Source: an uncultured Candidatus Competibacteraceae bacterium
Lineage (GTDB): Bacteria > Pseudomonadota > Gammaproteobacteria > Competibacterales > Competibacteraceae
Length of the DNA stretch: 6,432 nt
Assembly: GCA_937872125.1 (NCBI GenBank)
Contig: CALMNY010000028.1
Location: 1 to 6,432, forward strand
Direction: 5' to 3'
Position numbers and translations under genes: made by a program. A model generated the notes under the pieces. That model ran no database searches. It saw only the letters and a program-made list of their open reading frames with translations, and was not told the origin of the DNA. Numbering within the stretch: position 1 is the stretch's first letter; every line of letters starts with the position of its first letter. This document shows positions 5,572 to 6,432 of the stretch, piece after piece.

Positions 5572-6432
5572 TCAGTACTTCACCTTGGCGTAGATCTTCT
5601 CTTCGGCGGCGCGAGCATCGCCCAGGGTGCGGATGCCCTGCGCAGCCAGCAGCGGAATCATGCGCAGAAAGATTTCCGCTGTCACCAGCGCATCGCCCAG
5701 GGCGTCGTGGCGGGCTTCCACCTTGATGCCCAACCGCTCGGCGATGGTTTCCAGCGCGTGCGACTCCTGGTTGGGATGCAACACCTCCGACAGTAGCAGC
5801 GTATCGAGCAACGGCTGGGTGAAATAAACGCCCGTCGCCTCCTCCTTCATTTGCAGGAAGCGCATATCGAACGCGGCGTTGTGCGCCACCAGCACCGTTT
5901 CATCGCAATAGTCGTAAAACTGGGGCAGCACCTCATCAATCGTCGGTTTCCCGCGCAGCATTTCGTTGGAAATGCCGTGAATCGTTTGCGCCACCGGGTT
6001 GATCGGGTGCTTGGGATCAACCAGTTGTTCGTAAATCTCGGCGCGGAGCAGGCGGTTGTTGACGATGCGCACCGCGCCGATGGAAATGATCTCGTCTCCG
6101 CCCGATGGATGCAGGCCGGTGGTCTCGGTATCGAACACGGTGTAGGTCAGTTCGGCCAGCGGGGTATGATCGAGTTCGGGCGTCTGGCCGGGTTGATGGA
6201 ACAGATCGAAGTCGTAGAATTCCGGCCGGCTCTCGCCGTAGCGGATCGGCGCACCGAGCAGGGGTCGCATCGGTTCGGCCAGCGGCAACAGCAACCGGAA
6301 CCGGGGCGGCCCACCCTCCGGGTCGCCCAGATACACGATCTCCGCCCCGTGCCGGTCGAGCACGTCATGGACCGTCAGCGGGCTGTCCTCGCCACCGGAA
6401 CGCAGGCTGTCAAACTCCCATTCCTGCAAGAC
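5572..6432 (-). CDS. DnaQ-like DEDDh 3'-5' exonuclease with an upstream histidine-kinase-like ATPase tail; 5' end beyond the right edge
   Basis: The frame is open at the right edge and stops with TGA at 5574-5572. In this entry residue 1 is the TTG codon at 6429; nothing supports it as a real start. The exonuclease domain spans about 94-260. YTVFDTETTGL (96-106) gives D100 and E102. INPVAQTIHGIS (143-154) follows. VAHNAAFDMRFL (181-192) gives D188, and ARHDALGDA (239-247) gives H241 and D246. This is a complete DEDDh two-metal set, as in the DNA polymerase III epsilon proofreading subunit and related nucleases. Before it, LTVHDVLDRHGAEI (18-31) and RFRLLLPL (43-50) resemble the last helix and strand of a histidine-kinase ATPase domain. 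I therefore infer a longer multidomain protein, perhaps a membrane sensor fused to an exonuclease, rather than a replicative epsilon subunit. It converges on the Uma2 gene and looks like a host gene unrelated to the restriction cluster. Confidence 0.85.
   Translation of the reverse strand, partial: VLQEWEFDSLRSGGEDSPLTVHDVLDRHGAEIVYLGDPEGGPPRFRLLLPLAEPMRPLLGAPIRYGESRPEFYDFDLFHQPGQTPELDHTPLAELTYTVFDTETTGLHPSGGDEIISIGAVRIVNNRLLRAEIYEQLVDPKHPINPVAQTIHGISNEMLRGKPTIDEVLPQFYDYCDETVLVAHNAAFDMRFLQMKEEATGVYFTQPLLDTLLLSEVLHPNQESHALETIAERLGIKVEARHDALGDALVTAEIFLRMIPLLAAQGIRTLGDARAAEEKIYAKVKY

Overview
The window is GC-rich, densely coding bacterial DNA. Its core is a minus-strand three-gene cluster that reads as a type III-like restriction-modification (R-M) or phage-defence locus. 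In transcription order it has an SF2 helicase/translocase (4767 to 2296), a separate PD-(D/E)xK-type nuclease (2312 to 1218) and the N-terminal 370 codons of a Mod-like site-specific DNA methyltransferase (1111 to the left edge, cut by the window). Helicase and nuclease genes overlap by 17 bp and are surely co-translated. Nuclease and methyltransferase genes are separated by 106 bp that carry a GC-rich double-hairpin element of the dispersed-repeat type.

To the right, a 99-bp divergent intergenic region separates the helicase gene from a plus-strand Uma2-family (DUF820) endonuclease-fold gene (4867-5454). That gene converges, across 117 bp holding nested inverted repeats, on a minus-strand gene cut by the right edge (5572-6432). 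The visible part of the latter encodes a DnaQ-like DEDDh 3'-5' exonuclease, preceded by what looks like the tail of a histidine-kinase-type ATPase domain.

How the genes probably work together: the methyltransferase marks self DNA, the helicase translocates on unmodified DNA, and the nuclease cuts. In classical type III enzymes the last two jobs sit in one Res polypeptide; here they are separate proteins. The gene order (helicase, nuclease, methyltransferase last) is the reverse of the usual mod-res order. The Uma2 and exonuclease genes have their own transcription direction and no clear functional tie to the cluster.

Host: high GC, an abundant-type Uma2 gene, the kinase-like/exonuclease fusion and the hairpin repeat would suit an environmental gammaproteobacterium (for example Chromatiales or Competibacter-like). 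This is inference from general familiarity, not a search. No tRNA, rRNA, CRISPR array, transposase or clear integration site was seen. Every stretch longer than 300 bases is occupied by a gene.
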